64,000 nt of DNA from Gillisella vitis (GTDB taxonomy: Bacteria > Pseudomonadota > Alphaproteobacteria > Rhizobiales > Rhizobiaceae). The notes beneath the pieces were generated by a model. It was not told the DNA's origin. It saw only the letters and a list, made by a program, of their open reading frames with translations, and did no database searches. The position numbers were made by a program, and so were the translations under genes. The DNA lies in NCBI RefSeq assembly GCF_014204625.1, contig NZ_JACHLU010000009.1, forward strand, positions 113,632 through 177,631. The letters run 5' to 3'. Shown here one piece after another: positions 54,820 through 63,062 of this stretch. Every line of letters starts with the position of its first letter. Within the stretch, counting starts at the first letter, position 1.

Positions 54820-55257
54820 TCAATCCTTGAAGAATTTCAAGCCTTCGCCGACTTTGCAATGATAGGTCAGCGTTTCGCCATCCTGCTTATAGTCCGGCAA
54901 GGATAAAACCGTCATGGCAAATGTGGCGCTATTATCTGGCTTCACCTGATAGCGCAAAAACTGGTATCGGGGCTTGCCATCCTTATAGATGGTAAAATGA
55001 TCATCAGCAAAGCTGATGCTCTCATCTGGCCGGATCAAGAAAGATGAAATGCGCAATCCACCCAGCATCGTGCCTTTTTTCTGCGGATCAGCGGCCGAGC
55101 TGCACTGGGACAGATCCACCACTGTATTGATCGTATTTCCCGCAACCAATTCCGCTTTCAGCGCTTTGATGTCGTTCAGCTGATCAGCGGCATGACTTGC
55201 CAAAGGGGTCACAACAAGCGTTGCAACGGCAAAAACTGCCGAAAGAGACAGACGCAT
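54820..55257 (-). CDS. VirK-family secreted protein
   Basis: This 145-residue protein has a signal peptide (residues 1-23, ending SHAAD). The VirK pattern follows: LKAELVAGNTINTVVDLSQC, GGLRISSFLIRPDESISFAD and KPRYQFLRYQVKPDNS, ending YHCKVGEGLKFF with the partner cysteine. VirK was named in Agrobacterium Ti plasmids, but chromosomal copies are common in rhizobia. Function is unknown. It is monocistronic. Confidence 0.83.
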   Translation of the reverse strand: MRLSLSAVFAVATLVVTPLASHAADQLNDIKALKAELVAGNTINTVVDLSQCSSAADPQKKGTMLGGLRISSFLIRPDESISFADDHFTIYKDGKPRYQFLRYQVKPDNSATFAMTVLSLPDYKQDGETLTYHCKVGEGLKFFKD

Positions 55258-55640
55258 GACAGGCTCCTTAAAAACATCAATATGTCAATCTATCTGGTCA
55301 GGGTGTTCCACACGGCAGGCGCCGTCAAGCACGACAAAATTGAACAGAGGCAGATTTTGGCCCTGGCAGACACAAAAATGCACGCAGGGCACACCATGGT
55401 GCCGACAGCATGTGAAAATCCTTAAGCCATTCAATATACATTATAATTTTCGAACATCGAAATACCACCACAACACAGTCTCCATGGCAGAAAAGGCTGA
55501 TAAATCGTCTCATGCTTTTCCAGACAGGCGCTCCAATCGCAGTCTTTTCTGTACACGCGATGGAAACGGGTGTGTTTCCGCTTGACCTTGCAACCGCATG
55601 AGTTCTTTCATGCGCGCATCACTGAGATGGAGACCTGAGA
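55258..55640. other. Divergent spacer between VirK and the aminotransferase
   Basis: About 380 nt with no gene that I can support. The area around 55440 is AT-rich. No repeat family member is seen. The ribosome-binding site for the aminotransferase (GAGATGGAGACCTGAGA) lies at its right edge. Confidence 0.5.
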
Positions 55641-56513
55641 ATGACTGTGGATACCTCGCCGCGCACGCCCACCTGGACCTATGTTGATGGACGCTGGATA
55701 GACGGCAATCCTCCGTTGATTGGTCCCACCTCCCATGCCATGTGGCTTGGCTCCACGGTGTTTGATGGTTCGCGCTGGTTTGATGGTCTTGCACCCGATC
55801 TTGATCTGCATTGCCAGCGCGTCAACCGCTCGGCCACCAACATGGGCATGAAACCCACCATGGACGCCAAAGAGATCGAGCGGCTGGCGCTGGAAGGCGT
55901 GGCAAAATTTGACGGCAAGACCGCGATTTACATCAAGCCGATGTATTGGTCCGAGCATGGTGCGCCCGGCTCTATGGTGGCACCGGATGCAGACTCGACC
56001 CGCTTTGCGCTGTGCCTGTTTGAAGCGCCGATGCATACCGCAAAGCCCCATTCGCTGACCGTGTCACCCTTCCGCCGCCCATCGCCGGAATGCGCCATGA
56101 CCGACGCCAAGGCGGGCAGCCTTTACCCCAATTCCGGCCGCATGATTCTGGAAGCCCACAGCCGTGGCTTTGACAATGCTTTGGCGCTGGACATGAACGG
56201 CAATGTTGCCGAAACCGCCTCTTCCAACGTGTTTCTGGTCAAGGATGGCGTGGTCATGACCCCCATCCCCAACCGCACGTTTCTGGCAGGCATTACCCGT
56301 TCACGCATCATCAGCCTGTTGCGGCAGGATGGCGTGGAGGTTCGGGAAGCCACGCTGTCGGTTGCTGATTTTCTGGCCGCCGACGAGGTATTTACCACCG
56401 GCAATTATTCCAAGGTCGCCCCCGTGAACCGGCTGGATGATCGTGCGTATGCGCAAAGCGCGGTGGCAACCAAAGCACTGGCGCTGTATATGGCGTGGGC
56501 GCGTGCAGCTTGA
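55641..56513 (+). CDS. Class IV (branched-chain) aminotransferase
   Basis: This 290-residue PLP enzyme of fold type IV has the N-terminal HAMWLGSTVFDGSRWFDG segment. The PLP lysine lies in TDAKAGSLYPNSGRMI (about residue 155). The signature GNVAETASSNVFLVKDG and the phosphate-binding FLAGITRSRII follow. It is annotated in rhizobia as a branched-chain amino acid aminotransferase, but D-amino acid transaminases share the fold. It overlaps no gene, and the next gene starts 12 nt later. Confidence 0.85.
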   Translation: MTVDTSPRTPTWTYVDGRWIDGNPPLIGPTSHAMWLGSTVFDGSRWFDGLAPDLDLHCQRVNRSATNMGMKPTMDAKEIERLALEGVAKFDGKTAIYIKPMYWSEHGAPGSMVAPDADSTRFALCLFEAPMHTAKPHSLTVSPFRRPSPECAMTDAKAGSLYPNSGRMILEAHSRGFDNALALDMNGNVAETASSNVFLVKDGVVMTPIPNRTFLAGITRSRIISLLRQDGVEVREATLSVADFLAADEVFTTGNYSKVAPVNRLDDRAYAQSAVATKALALYMAWARAA

Positions 56514-56524
56514 AGCCCCACACC

Positions 56525-56881
56525 ATGCTTGAAACCTCGCCAGTCGATATTTTTGATTGTCAGTCCTGCGGGGCCTGCTGTGCCTATCAGGCTGACTGGC
56601 CGCGCTTTTCGCTGGAAAGCGACGAACAACTGGCGAAAATACCGGATCAATTCATCGCCGACGATCTCAGTGGCATGAAGTTTGAGCTGGACGCCAAAGG
56701 CCAAAACCGCTGTAGCGCCCTGACTGGCGAGCTTGGCAAACATGTGGGCTGCGGCGTCTATGACGTGCGCCCGCAGGTGTGCCGTGATTGTATGCCCGGT
56801 GATCCGGAATGCCATATTGCCCGCAAAGCACTGGGCTTTGCCGTCGATGACCTGCCCGACCCGGACGTTTATTTTGAATAA
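56525..56881 (+). CDS. YkgJ-family cysteine cluster protein
   Basis: From the ATG at 56525 the product has 118 residues: FDCQSCGACCAYQADWPRFS near residues 11-30, then CSALTGELGKHVGCGVYDVR and VCRDCMPGDPEC. The CxxCxxCC pattern with later cysteines is typical of YkgJ proteins, presumed Fe-S or zinc binding. It lies 12 nt after the aminotransferase gene and is probably in its operon. A second, YcgN-type member lies at 18662-19138. Confidence 0.83.
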   Translation: MLETSPVDIFDCQSCGACCAYQADWPRFSLESDEQLAKIPDQFIADDLSGMKFELDAKGQNRCSALTGELGKHVGCGVYDVRPQVCRDCMPGDPECHIARKALGFAVDDLPDPDVYFE

Positions 56882-57053
56882 TGCAATGTCCTTGTTATGC
56901 GGGAACGTTATGCTCACCAATGCGTTGTAACAGCAGAGAAACTTCTGATCGGAACCATAATTTGCCATTTGGCAGGTTGCCTCTTGAGCAAGGCGCTCCT
57001 ATGTTCCGCTCACCTCACCTTTTCATTTTTCGATGCCCAGAGGAGATTTTATC

Positions 57054-57656
57054 ATGGCTTTCGAACTTCCCGCCCTGCCTTATGCTTATGATGCGCTCGG
57101 CGACTTCATGTCGGCTGAAACGCTGGAATTCCACCACGACAAGCACCATCAGGCCTATGTCACCAACGGCAACAATCTGCTGAAGGATTCCGGCCTTGAG
57201 GGCCTGTCGCTGGAAGACGTTGTCAAGCAGTCCTATGGCAAGAATGCCGGCCTGTTCAACAATGCTGGCCAGCATTACAACCACATCCACTTCTGGAACT
57301 GGATGAAGAAAGACGGCGGCGGCAAGAAAATTCCGGGCAAGCTGGAAGCGGCCATCGCCTCTGATCTCGGCGGCTACGACAAGTTCAAGGCTGATTTCGT
57401 TGCTGCTGGCACCACCCAGTTCGGCTCCGGCTGGGCATGGCTTTCGGTCAAGGATGGCAAGCTGGAAATCTCCAAGACACCAAACGGCGAAAACCCGCTG
57501 GTGCATGGCGCATCCCCAATCCTCGGCGTCGATGTGTGGGAGCATTCCTACTACATCGATTACCGCAACGCCCGTCCAAAGTATCTGGAAGCCTTTGTAG
57601 ATCACCTGATCAACTGGGAATATGTCGGCGACATGTTTGAAGCCGCCACCAAGTAA
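57054..57656 (+). CDS. sodB: Iron/manganese superoxide dismutase
   Basis: The ATG at 57054 has AGAGGAGA upstream. The 200-residue product has the SOD metal ligands: the first His in ETLEFHHDKHHQAYV, the second in AGQHYNHIHFWNW, and Asp and His in LGVDVWEHSYYIDY. The QFGSGWAWL segment and an active-site Gln-type spacing favour the iron or cambialistic form. It detoxifies superoxide in the cytosol. A strong terminator follows at 57680. Confidence 0.93.
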   Translation: MAFELPALPYAYDALGDFMSAETLEFHHDKHHQAYVTNGNNLLKDSGLEGLSLEDVVKQSYGKNAGLFNNAGQHYNHIHFWNWMKKDGGGKKIPGKLEAAIASDLGGYDKFKADFVAAGTTQFGSGWAWLSVKDGKLEISKTPNGENPLVHGASPILGVDVWEHSYYIDYRNARPKYLEAFVDHLINWEYVGDMFEAATK

Positions 57657-57679
57657 GCCTGTTGAAGCAGACCATTCTG

Positions 57680-57710
57680 ACACCCGGTACAGCAATGTGC
57701 CGGGTGTTTT
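57680..57710 (+). terminator. Intrinsic terminator of sodB
   Basis: ACACCCGGTAC-agcaat-GTGCCGGGTGT forms an 11-bp stem with one G-T pair, followed by TTT. It lies 24 nt after the sodB stop and just ahead of the next gene. Confidence 0.8.
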
Positions 57711-57725
57711 CCATTGAAAGACGAG

Positions 57726-58241
57726 ATGAAGCGCATGATCCATTTCAGCCCCATGTCCGAGTGCGAATACAAAGCCTATCTGGACTATTTTCTGGAGGAT
57801 TATGCGCAGGAAATTGCCAGCAATTATGATCGCTCTGTCGATGACGCCCGCCTTCAGGCCGAGACCGAAATTGCCCGGAGCCTGCCCGATGGGCCGCAGA
57901 CCCAAGGCCAGATCCTGCTGACCATTCTCGACAACGCGCCACAGCCAGACCTGATTGGCCCAGTTCTGATTGGCCCAGACCTGATTGGATATGTCTGGTA
58001 TCGACCCGATGAAGCGTCGAGGTCCGTTTTCATTTATGATTTTTACATTGTACCCGACCATCGCGGCAAGGGCCAGGGTAAGGCAGCCTTGCACGCATTG
58101 GAAACGGACCTGGCCAGTCAGGGCTATGGTGAAATCCGGCTGCGGGTGGCAGCGGATAATCCGCGCGCCCAGCATGTCTATCAGACCGGCGGCTTTCGGG
58201 TGACCGGGATCAACATGGCCAAGCGCATCAGCAAAAGCTAA
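57726..58241 (+). CDS. GNAT acetyltransferase with an internal short tandem repeat
   Basis: From the ATG at 57726 the product has 171 residues; an ATG at 57735 is also possible. The GNAT core is FIYDFYIVPDHRGKGQGKAA with RVAADNPRAQHVYQTGGFRV. Between residues about 75 and 95 the sequence PDLIGPVLIGPDLIGYVWY contains three LIG units from a DNA tandem repeat, in a loop where relatives have one. Substrate is unknown. It starts 16 nt after the sodB terminator, so it probably has its own promoter or reads through. Confidence 0.8.
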   Translation: MKRMIHFSPMSECEYKAYLDYFLEDYAQEIASNYDRSVDDARLQAETEIARSLPDGPQTQGQILLTILDNAPQPDLIGPVLIGPDLIGYVWYRPDEASRSVFIYDFYIVPDHRGKGQGKAALHALETDLASQGYGEIRLRVAADNPRAQHVYQTGGFRVTGINMAKRISKS

Positions 58242-58273
58242 TCATTGCAGCCCGCTTTTTTACAACACAGTGT

Positions 58274-58666
58274 TCACTGTTTTTGATCAAAATCCGCACG
58301 CGCTGCAACAATACATTCATAATGGTCAAAAGCCCAATTGCCCAGTGCCTCAATCGGCCCTCGCAAAGAGTGGCCAAGGGCGGTGAGTTCATAGTCGACA
58401 CGCGGTGGAATGGTGGCAAACACTGTGCGCTTCACCAGACCGTCCCGCTCCAGTCCGCGCAGCGTAAGTGTCAGCATTCGTTGAGAAATTCCACCCACAC
58501 GCCGCCTCAGCTCGTTGAAACGGCAAGGCCCTTGCGCCAGCATCATGACAATCAGAACGCTCCATTTATCACCCACCCGCGTCAGCACACTGTTGACAGC
58601 CTCACAGCTTTTACGCTCATGGGGATTCTCGGCCGGCGCATCCAGACTGATGACAGTTACATCCAT
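58274..58666 (-). CDS. HxlR-family transcriptional regulator
   Basis: From the ATG at 58666 the product has 130 residues. The HxlR pattern is VNSVLTRVGDKWSVLIVMML, then GPCRFNELRRRVGGISQRML and a GLVKRTVFATIPPRVDYELT wing. A single cysteine in KSCEAVNSVL precedes the HTH, as in redox- or quinone-sensing relatives (YodB, QorR types). It is divergent from azoR and very likely controls it. Confidence 0.85.
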   Translation of the reverse strand: MDVTVISLDAPAENPHERKSCEAVNSVLTRVGDKWSVLIVMMLAQGPCRFNELRRRVGGISQRMLTLTLRGLERDGLVKRTVFATIPPRVDYELTALGHSLRGPIEALGNWAFDHYECIVAARADFDQKQ

Positions 58667-58702
58667 GTGCCCGAGTTCCAACGATGTGCCTCCTTGCAAG
58701 CT

Positions 58703-58719
58703 TTATGCAGTTACCATAA
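58703..58719. promoter_or_regulatory. Candidate HxlR operator upstream of azoR
   Basis: TTATG-cagttac-CATAA is an inverted repeat with 5-bp arms in the spacer between the divergent HxlR and azoR genes. Further AT-rich sequence with an AGTATCAATTTTATAC block lies closer to azoR. Confidence 0.4.
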
Positions 58720-58763
58720 GTGTCCCAGTATCAATTTTATACCACAACGAAGGGTGATTGACC

Positions 58764-59378
58764 ATGAAACTTTTGCATCTCGATTCGAGCGTTCTCGGCC
58801 CCTATTCTGTCAGCCGCGACCTGACAGCGTCCATCGTCAAGACCCTGAGCGAGCAGGATGCTGGCGTTGCTGTGACCTATCGTGATCTGGCTGCCAATCC
58901 GATTCCCCACCTGTCTGGCCTCACCCTGGCTGCTGCCATGGGCAATTACGATGCCAGCAGCGACGAAGCCACCAAGGCTGATCTGGCGCTCGGTGGCGAA
59001 ATTCTTCAGGAATTTCTGGATTCGGACGTTGTCGTGGTTGGCGTTGGCTTCTACAACTTCGGCATTCCAAGCCAGTTGAAGGCTTGGGTTGACCGCGTCT
59101 GCGCTGTTGGCAAGACCTTCAAATATGGCGCAAACGGCCCAGAAGGCCTGTGCGGCGGTAAGCGCGTCATTCTCGCCATCTCGCGTGGCGGCGTTTACAG
59201 CTCCGGCCCTGCGGCTGCCCTTGAGCACGCAGAAACCTACTTGCGCGGCGTTTTCGGCTTCCTCGGCATCACCAATGTTGAGGTTGTCATCGCTGAAGGC
59301 GTCAACATGGGCGACGAAGCCAAGGCTGCCGCTATCAAGGGTGCCAAGGACGTTATTGCCACCCTCAAGGCTGCCTGA
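58764..59378 (+). CDS. azoR: FMN-dependent NADH-azoreductase
   Basis: From the ATG at 58764 the product has 204 residues: MKLLHLDSSVLGPYSVSRDL, the FMN-binding GFYNFGIPSQLKAWVDRVC, and a GGKRVILAISRGGVYSSG segment. AzoR proteins are flavodoxin-like quinone and azo reductases that protect against thiol-reactive quinones. It is divergent from an HxlR regulator, and a terminator follows at 59396. Confidence 0.9.
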   Translation: MKLLHLDSSVLGPYSVSRDLTASIVKTLSEQDAGVAVTYRDLAANPIPHLSGLTLAAAMGNYDASSDEATKADLALGGEILQEFLDSDVVVVGVGFYNFGIPSQLKAWVDRVCAVGKTFKYGANGPEGLCGGKRVILAISRGGVYSSGPAAALEHAETYLRGVFGFLGITNVEVVIAEGVNMGDEAKAAAIKGAKDVIATLKAA

Positions 59379-59395
59379 TTGCTTTGATATTTTGG

Positions 59396-59424
59396 AAAGC
59401 GCAGTCTCAACGACTGCGCTTTTT
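59396..59424 (+). terminator. Intrinsic terminator after azoR
   Basis: AAAGCGCAGT-ctcaacg-ACTGCGCTTT has a perfect 10-bp stem and a short T run. It lies between azoR and a convergent acetyltransferase gene and could serve both strands. Confidence 0.78.
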
Positions 59425-59431
59425 GACGTCT

Positions 59432-59932
59432 TCATGGCGCAAGTCGTGCCCAGCGCTCGTGATCGCACCACGCACCATTGATTTTCAGATAGCGTTTGGA
59501 AAATCCTTCCTTTTCAAAGCCGCAGCGCTGCACCAGCGCAATCGAGCGGTGATTGCCCGGCTGAATATTGGCCTCCACCCGGTTCAGGCCAAGCTCGTCA
59601 AAAGCGTAGGCCATGGTTGCGTTCAGCGCCTGCGTCATCAGGCCACGCCCGGCAAGGGCAGCCATGCTGTAATAGCCCAGATAGCAACTTCTGAAATTGC
59701 CCAGCGCAATCTGACTCAAGGTCAAAACGCCCACCACACCGTTGCTGATCGACTCACGGGCAACCAGCCCGACATTTGCGCCCATGACGGTCTGGGAAAA
59801 CCATGCATCAAAACCATCAAGGTCGGTAAAAGCCGTAACCCACGGGGCATGATGTTCCCGGCTGGCCAGATTGGCGGCAACAAGATCAGCGCCATCAGAG
59901 CGGCGCACAGGGGCAAGCGTAATCAGAGACAT
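59432..59932 (-). CDS. GNAT acetyltransferase, RimJ/RimL-type
   Basis: This 166-residue protein has the RimJ-type pattern CYLGYYSMAALAGRGLMTQA with AYAFDELGLNRVEANIQPGN and an ALVQRCGFEKEGFSKRYLKI end. Members acetylate protein N-termini or small substrates. It is convergent with azoR and shares its terminator. Substrate is not predictable here. Confidence 0.85.
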   Translation of the reverse strand: MSLITLAPVRRSDGADLVAANLASREHHAPWVTAFTDLDGFDAWFSQTVMGANVGLVARESISNGVVGVLTLSQIALGNFRSCYLGYYSMAALAGRGLMTQALNATMAYAFDELGLNRVEANIQPGNHRSIALVQRCGFEKEGFSKRYLKINGAWCDHERWARLAP

Positions 59933-60066
59933 GATGATATTCCAAATCAGAGGGATAACGCCTTATATCCCCAGTCTGTGCAATGACAAGTCTGGTACAA
60001 ATCCGGCTTTTGTCATGTAGTTGTTACCGGGGCAGATTATCTGGCCAGCAAATGGAACAGGTGACA

Positions 60067-60918
60067 ATGTTGAAAACCACACCCCTCTTGCGCCTCGGCA
60101 TTATTGCCGATCCACAATATGCCGCGATTCCGCATCAGGAAGATACAAACCGCTATTATAGCAACAGCCTTGCCAAGTTGCGCGCGGCCATTCACGCCTT
60201 TAACCTGCTCGATCTTGATCAGGTTGTCGTGCTCGGCGACCTGATTGATCGCGGATTTGAGAATTTTGCCCCGGCCTTGCAGACCTTTGAAGCTTTGCGC
60301 CATCCGGTGATGTTTCTGCCCGGCAATCATGATTTTGCCGTCAAGCCGGAGCAACGCGGCATGGTACAGGCAGCGCTGGACATGCCAGCCCCCTATTATG
60401 ACCGTGTCATTCAGGGTGTGCGTCTGATTGTGACCGATTGCTGCGATATTTCCACCTTTGCGCCGCCGCCGGGTGATCCTCGCCTGCTGGAGGCCGAGAC
60501 GCAACTGGCGGCGCTGAAAGCGCAGGGTGCCATCAACGCCCAAAGCTGGAATGCCGCCATCAGCGACACCCAGCTTGAATGGCTGAAAAGCCGATTGGCT
60601 CTTGCCGAGCAAAACGGCGAAAAAGCCATTGTTCTGGGCCATTATCCACTGCATCCGTTTAGCGATCACGCCCTTTGGAATGCCGAAGCGGTCAGCAAAA
60701 CCATTGCCGCCTCACCGGCGGCCATTGCCTATCTCAACGGCCATGACCATAGAGGCAATTATGGCCAGCTTGAACACACCCATTTCATCAATTTCAAGGG
60801 CATGGTGGATACCGAGCGCGACAATGCCTTTGCCACTCTGACCGTTTTTCCAGACGCGCTCGTCATTGAGGGTTTTGGACGCGAGGAAGATCGCACACTG
60901 ACACTCACTCAGTTGTGA
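60067..60918 (+). CDS. Metallophosphoesterase, Mn-dependent ADP-ribose/CDP-alcohol diphosphatase-like
   Basis: From the ATG at 60067 the product has 283 residues with all calcineurin-like motifs: LGIIADPQYA, VVLGDLIDRG, LPGNHDFAV, VLGHYPLHPF and LNGHDHRGNYG. The RYYSNSLAKLRAAIHAFN segment after motif 1 is typical of the ADPRibase-Mn subgroup, which hydrolyses ADP-ribose and CDP-alcohols. The substrate is inferred from this subgroup. It is monocistronic and cytosolic. Confidence 0.83.
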   Translation: MLKTTPLLRLGIIADPQYAAIPHQEDTNRYYSNSLAKLRAAIHAFNLLDLDQVVVLGDLIDRGFENFAPALQTFEALRHPVMFLPGNHDFAVKPEQRGMVQAALDMPAPYYDRVIQGVRLIVTDCCDISTFAPPPGDPRLLEAETQLAALKAQGAINAQSWNAAISDTQLEWLKSRLALAEQNGEKAIVLGHYPLHPFSDHALWNAEAVSKTIAASPAAIAYLNGHDHRGNYGQLEHTHFINFKGMVDTERDNAFATLTVFPDALVIEGFGREEDRTLTLTQL

Positions 60919-60997
60919 CTTTATTTGGTTTTTCTGTTACGTCACATTATTCCTGTGGGAAAATATCTGCCGTTACCGGCGCAAAGGGAGAAAGCCA

Positions 60998-61441
60998 ATG
61001 AACTGGAAACACACCGCAATTGCCGCCCTCTGTCTCTGTCTTGGCAGCGGCGCCGTCAGCGCCGCCGACGAGCCGCAGGTGCTGCGTGCTGCCATGATGA
61101 AAAAAGTTGGCGGTGCCATGGGCGCGCTTGCGGGCATTGCCAAAGGTGAAAAGCCCTATGATGCCGCGGCGGTCAAGGCATCGCTGACCACCATGCAGGA
61201 TGTTGCAAAGCATTTTCCAGATCAGTTCCCCAAGGGCTCTGAAACCGGCTTCAACACCGAAGCCAGCCCGAAAATCTGGGAAGACATGGCAACGTTCAAG
61301 ACCAAATCAAAAGCCCTTGAAACCGCCGCCACTGCCCAGCTTGCTGCCCTGCCCGCCGATCAGGCCGGCGTTGGCGCTGCCATGAAAGCCATTGGCGGCA
61401 CCTGTGGCGATTGCCATCAGGCATTTCGGATGAAGAAGTAA
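60998..61441 (+). CDS. Cytochrome c'
   Basis: This 147-residue protein has a signal peptide (residues 1-22, ending VSAAD). It is four-helix-bundle in type, with the haem motif CGDCH near the C-terminus (about residues 135-139) and a terminal AFRMKK. Cytochromes c' bind gases such as NO at a five-coordinate haem in the periplasm and may protect against nitrosative stress. It is followed by a hairpin and a dihaem cytochrome c gene. Confidence 0.88.
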   Translation: MNWKHTAIAALCLCLGSGAVSAADEPQVLRAAMMKKVGGAMGALAGIAKGEKPYDAAAVKASLTTMQDVAKHFPDQFPKGSETGFNTEASPKIWEDMATFKTKSKALETAATAQLAALPADQAGVGAAMKAIGGTCGDCHQAFRMKK

Positions 61442-61491
61442 GTCTTCAACCGTATGTCTGCGATAAAGCCGCGCAGAGAATGATAGACAAA

Positions 61492-61520
61492 AGACCCCTC
61501 CCTTTGTGGCGAGGGGTCTT
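61492..61520 (+). terminator. Hairpin between the cytochrome genes
   Basis: AGACCCCTC-10nt-GAGGGGTCT forms a perfect 9-bp GC-rich stem, 50 nt after the cytochrome c' stop. The following TTGCAATTT is only weakly T-rich, so it may be an attenuator or partial terminator rather than a full stop. Confidence 0.55.
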
Positions 61521-61557
61521 GCAATTTGAAATTGCGCACATTGAGACGGGGGATGAT

Positions 61558-62472
61558 ATGTCGGCCAAACAGAAACTGAGCATTGCGGCATCCGCTGTTA
61601 CCGGGGTGGCCTTGGTTGCGCTCTATGTGTTTGCGATTGCGCCGCAGCGTCAATCCGCTGCTGTCTGGGCCAGCACCGCGGCACCAGACCTGCAAAACGG
61701 CAGAGCTATCTTTTTTGCCAGCGGCTGTTCCAGCTGCCATGCAAGCGCTGGTGCCACGGGCGATGCGCGATTTCTGCTGACCGGCGGCGTGACGCTGAAA
61801 ACGCAATTTGGCACGTTTCACGCCCCGAATATTTCCCCGGACCCCAAAGCCGGAATTGGCCGCTGGACCCTGGCAGAGTTTGGTGATGCCCTGACCCGTG
61901 GCATTGGTCGTGCAGGCGAAAATCTCTACCCCGCCTTCCCCTATACGTCCTATGCGCGGATGAAGCCGCAGGATGTGGCGGATCTGTTTGGCTTTATCAA
62001 AAGCCTGCCCGCCAGCCCTCATGGTGCGCCTGCCCACGAGCTTGGCTTTCCCTTCAATCAGCGCATCTTGCTGACCGGCTGGAAATGGCTGTTTTTGTCC
62101 GATACGCCGCGCGTTGCGCTAGCCAATGCCGATGAACAACTCCGCCATGGCCAATATCTGGTGGAAGGTCTGGGCCATTGCGGCGAATGCCACACGCCGC
62201 GCAATGCAATTGGCGGCCTGAAAAGCGCCGAATGGCTGGCAGGCGGGCCAAACCCGGACGGCGACGGGCATATTCCCAATATCACCCCCGGCTCAGACAG
62301 TATCGGCACCTGGTCAAAAGACGACATTGCCACCTATCTGGAAACCGGCTTTACCCCGGATTTCGACAGTGTCGGCGGCTCAATGGTCGAGGTGCAGAAA
62401 AACATGGCCGAGCTGCCCGCCGAAGACCGCGCCGCCATTGCCGCCTATCTCAAGGCTATTCCGGCAAAATAA
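61558..62472 (+). CDS. Membrane-anchored dihaem cytochrome c
   Basis: From the ATG at 61558 (GGGGGATGAT upstream) the product has 304 residues. It has an N-terminal anchor (residues 6-28) and two haem sites: CSSCH (about residue 57) in FFASGCSSCHASAG, and CGECH (about residue 211) in GLGHCGECHTPRNAIGG. Each domain has a distal Met-type segment (PFPYTSYARMKPQDVADL and VGGSMVEVQKNMAEL). It resembles the cytochrome subunits of membrane dehydrogenases, but no dehydrogenase gene is adjacent. It may share electron flow with the cytochrome c' upstream. Confidence 0.85.
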   Translation: MSAKQKLSIAASAVTGVALVALYVFAIAPQRQSAAVWASTAAPDLQNGRAIFFASGCSSCHASAGATGDARFLLTGGVTLKTQFGTFHAPNISPDPKAGIGRWTLAEFGDALTRGIGRAGENLYPAFPYTSYARMKPQDVADLFGFIKSLPASPHGAPAHELGFPFNQRILLTGWKWLFLSDTPRVALANADEQLRHGQYLVEGLGHCGECHTPRNAIGGLKSAEWLAGGPNPDGDGHIPNITPGSDSIGTWSKDDIATYLETGFTPDFDSVGGSMVEVQKNMAELPAEDRAAIAAYLKAIPAK

Positions 62473-62524
62473 CCTGATGACAGTTTTGGTCGAAAACTGG
62501 AATCCATTCTTCCCTGACAAACTC

Positions 62525-62630
62525 TAAAGCCTGTCGCGGCGAATAGGATTCACTACGACAGGCTTTAGATCTTATTGTGTCGCATATACGTTATCGTTTT
62601 ATTGAGGACAATAAAACGCGACATGCTTTA
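62525..62630. mobile_element. Family A TA-bounded MITE-like element (106 bp)
   Basis: Starts TAAAGCCTGTCGCGGCG and ends CGCGACATGCTTTA. Nearly identical to 24947-25052 and 30120-30225. Its right end overlaps the left end of family B copy 3 by the shared TTA. Confidence 0.77.
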
Positions 62631-62794
62631 ACAGGCTGCTGAAAAAGTCAGGTGGAGCTGAAAATGAGGATGTTTTGGGGAGAAAAAGTGCCAAAAAACG
62701 GCGCATATAACTCATATGTAACGCTTTTTTGGCGCTTTTCGATCACCGAAACAGACCATTTTCAGCCCGCCTCGAGTTTTTCAGCAGCCTGTTA
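62628..62794. mobile_element. 167-bp palindromic MITE-like element, family B copy 3
   Basis: Starts TTAACAGGCTGCTGAAAAA and ends TTTTTCAGCAGCCTGTTA. It has the same orientation as copy 1. It is joined on the left to a family A element and on the right to the 270-bp element. Confidence 0.75.
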
Positions 62795-63062
62795 GAGCGT
62801 CGTGCGTTTAATATGACCCATTCTGTTTGCTCAAACTTGCTGTCCCACAAGGCGGATGGCGCAGCGCGATGTTTTTCCATCGGGCAAGCCATCCAACGCA
62901 GTGGGCGGCAAGTTTCAGCAAACCCGAAGGGCCGAATGCCTTCAAGTCCTGATCAGGATTTTTCCCTCGGACGTACCTCGTGGTATGGCCTTCGGCAAAA
63001 ATCCTGATCAGCCCATAAATTCATTGCGGCAGAATGGGTCATATTAAACGCACGCCGCTCTA
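62793..63062. mobile_element. 270-bp TIR-bounded element with internal hairpins
   Basis: The left end TAGAGCGTCGTGCGTTTAAT and the right end (inverse of TAGAGCGGCGTGCGTTTAAT) match for about 33 bp with one mismatch, extending through ATATGACCCATTCTG. Inside are nested palindromes, for example GTTTGCTCAAACTTGC with GCAAGTTTCAGCAAAC. It has no coding capacity. The outer TA dinucleotides suggest TA-targeted insertion. A fragment of a similar end occurs near 23251. Confidence 0.65.

Noticed and set aside
57015..58175. 386-residue open frame on the minus strand
   Set aside because: It covers sodB, its terminator and a GNAT gene on the opposite strand, all of which are well supported.
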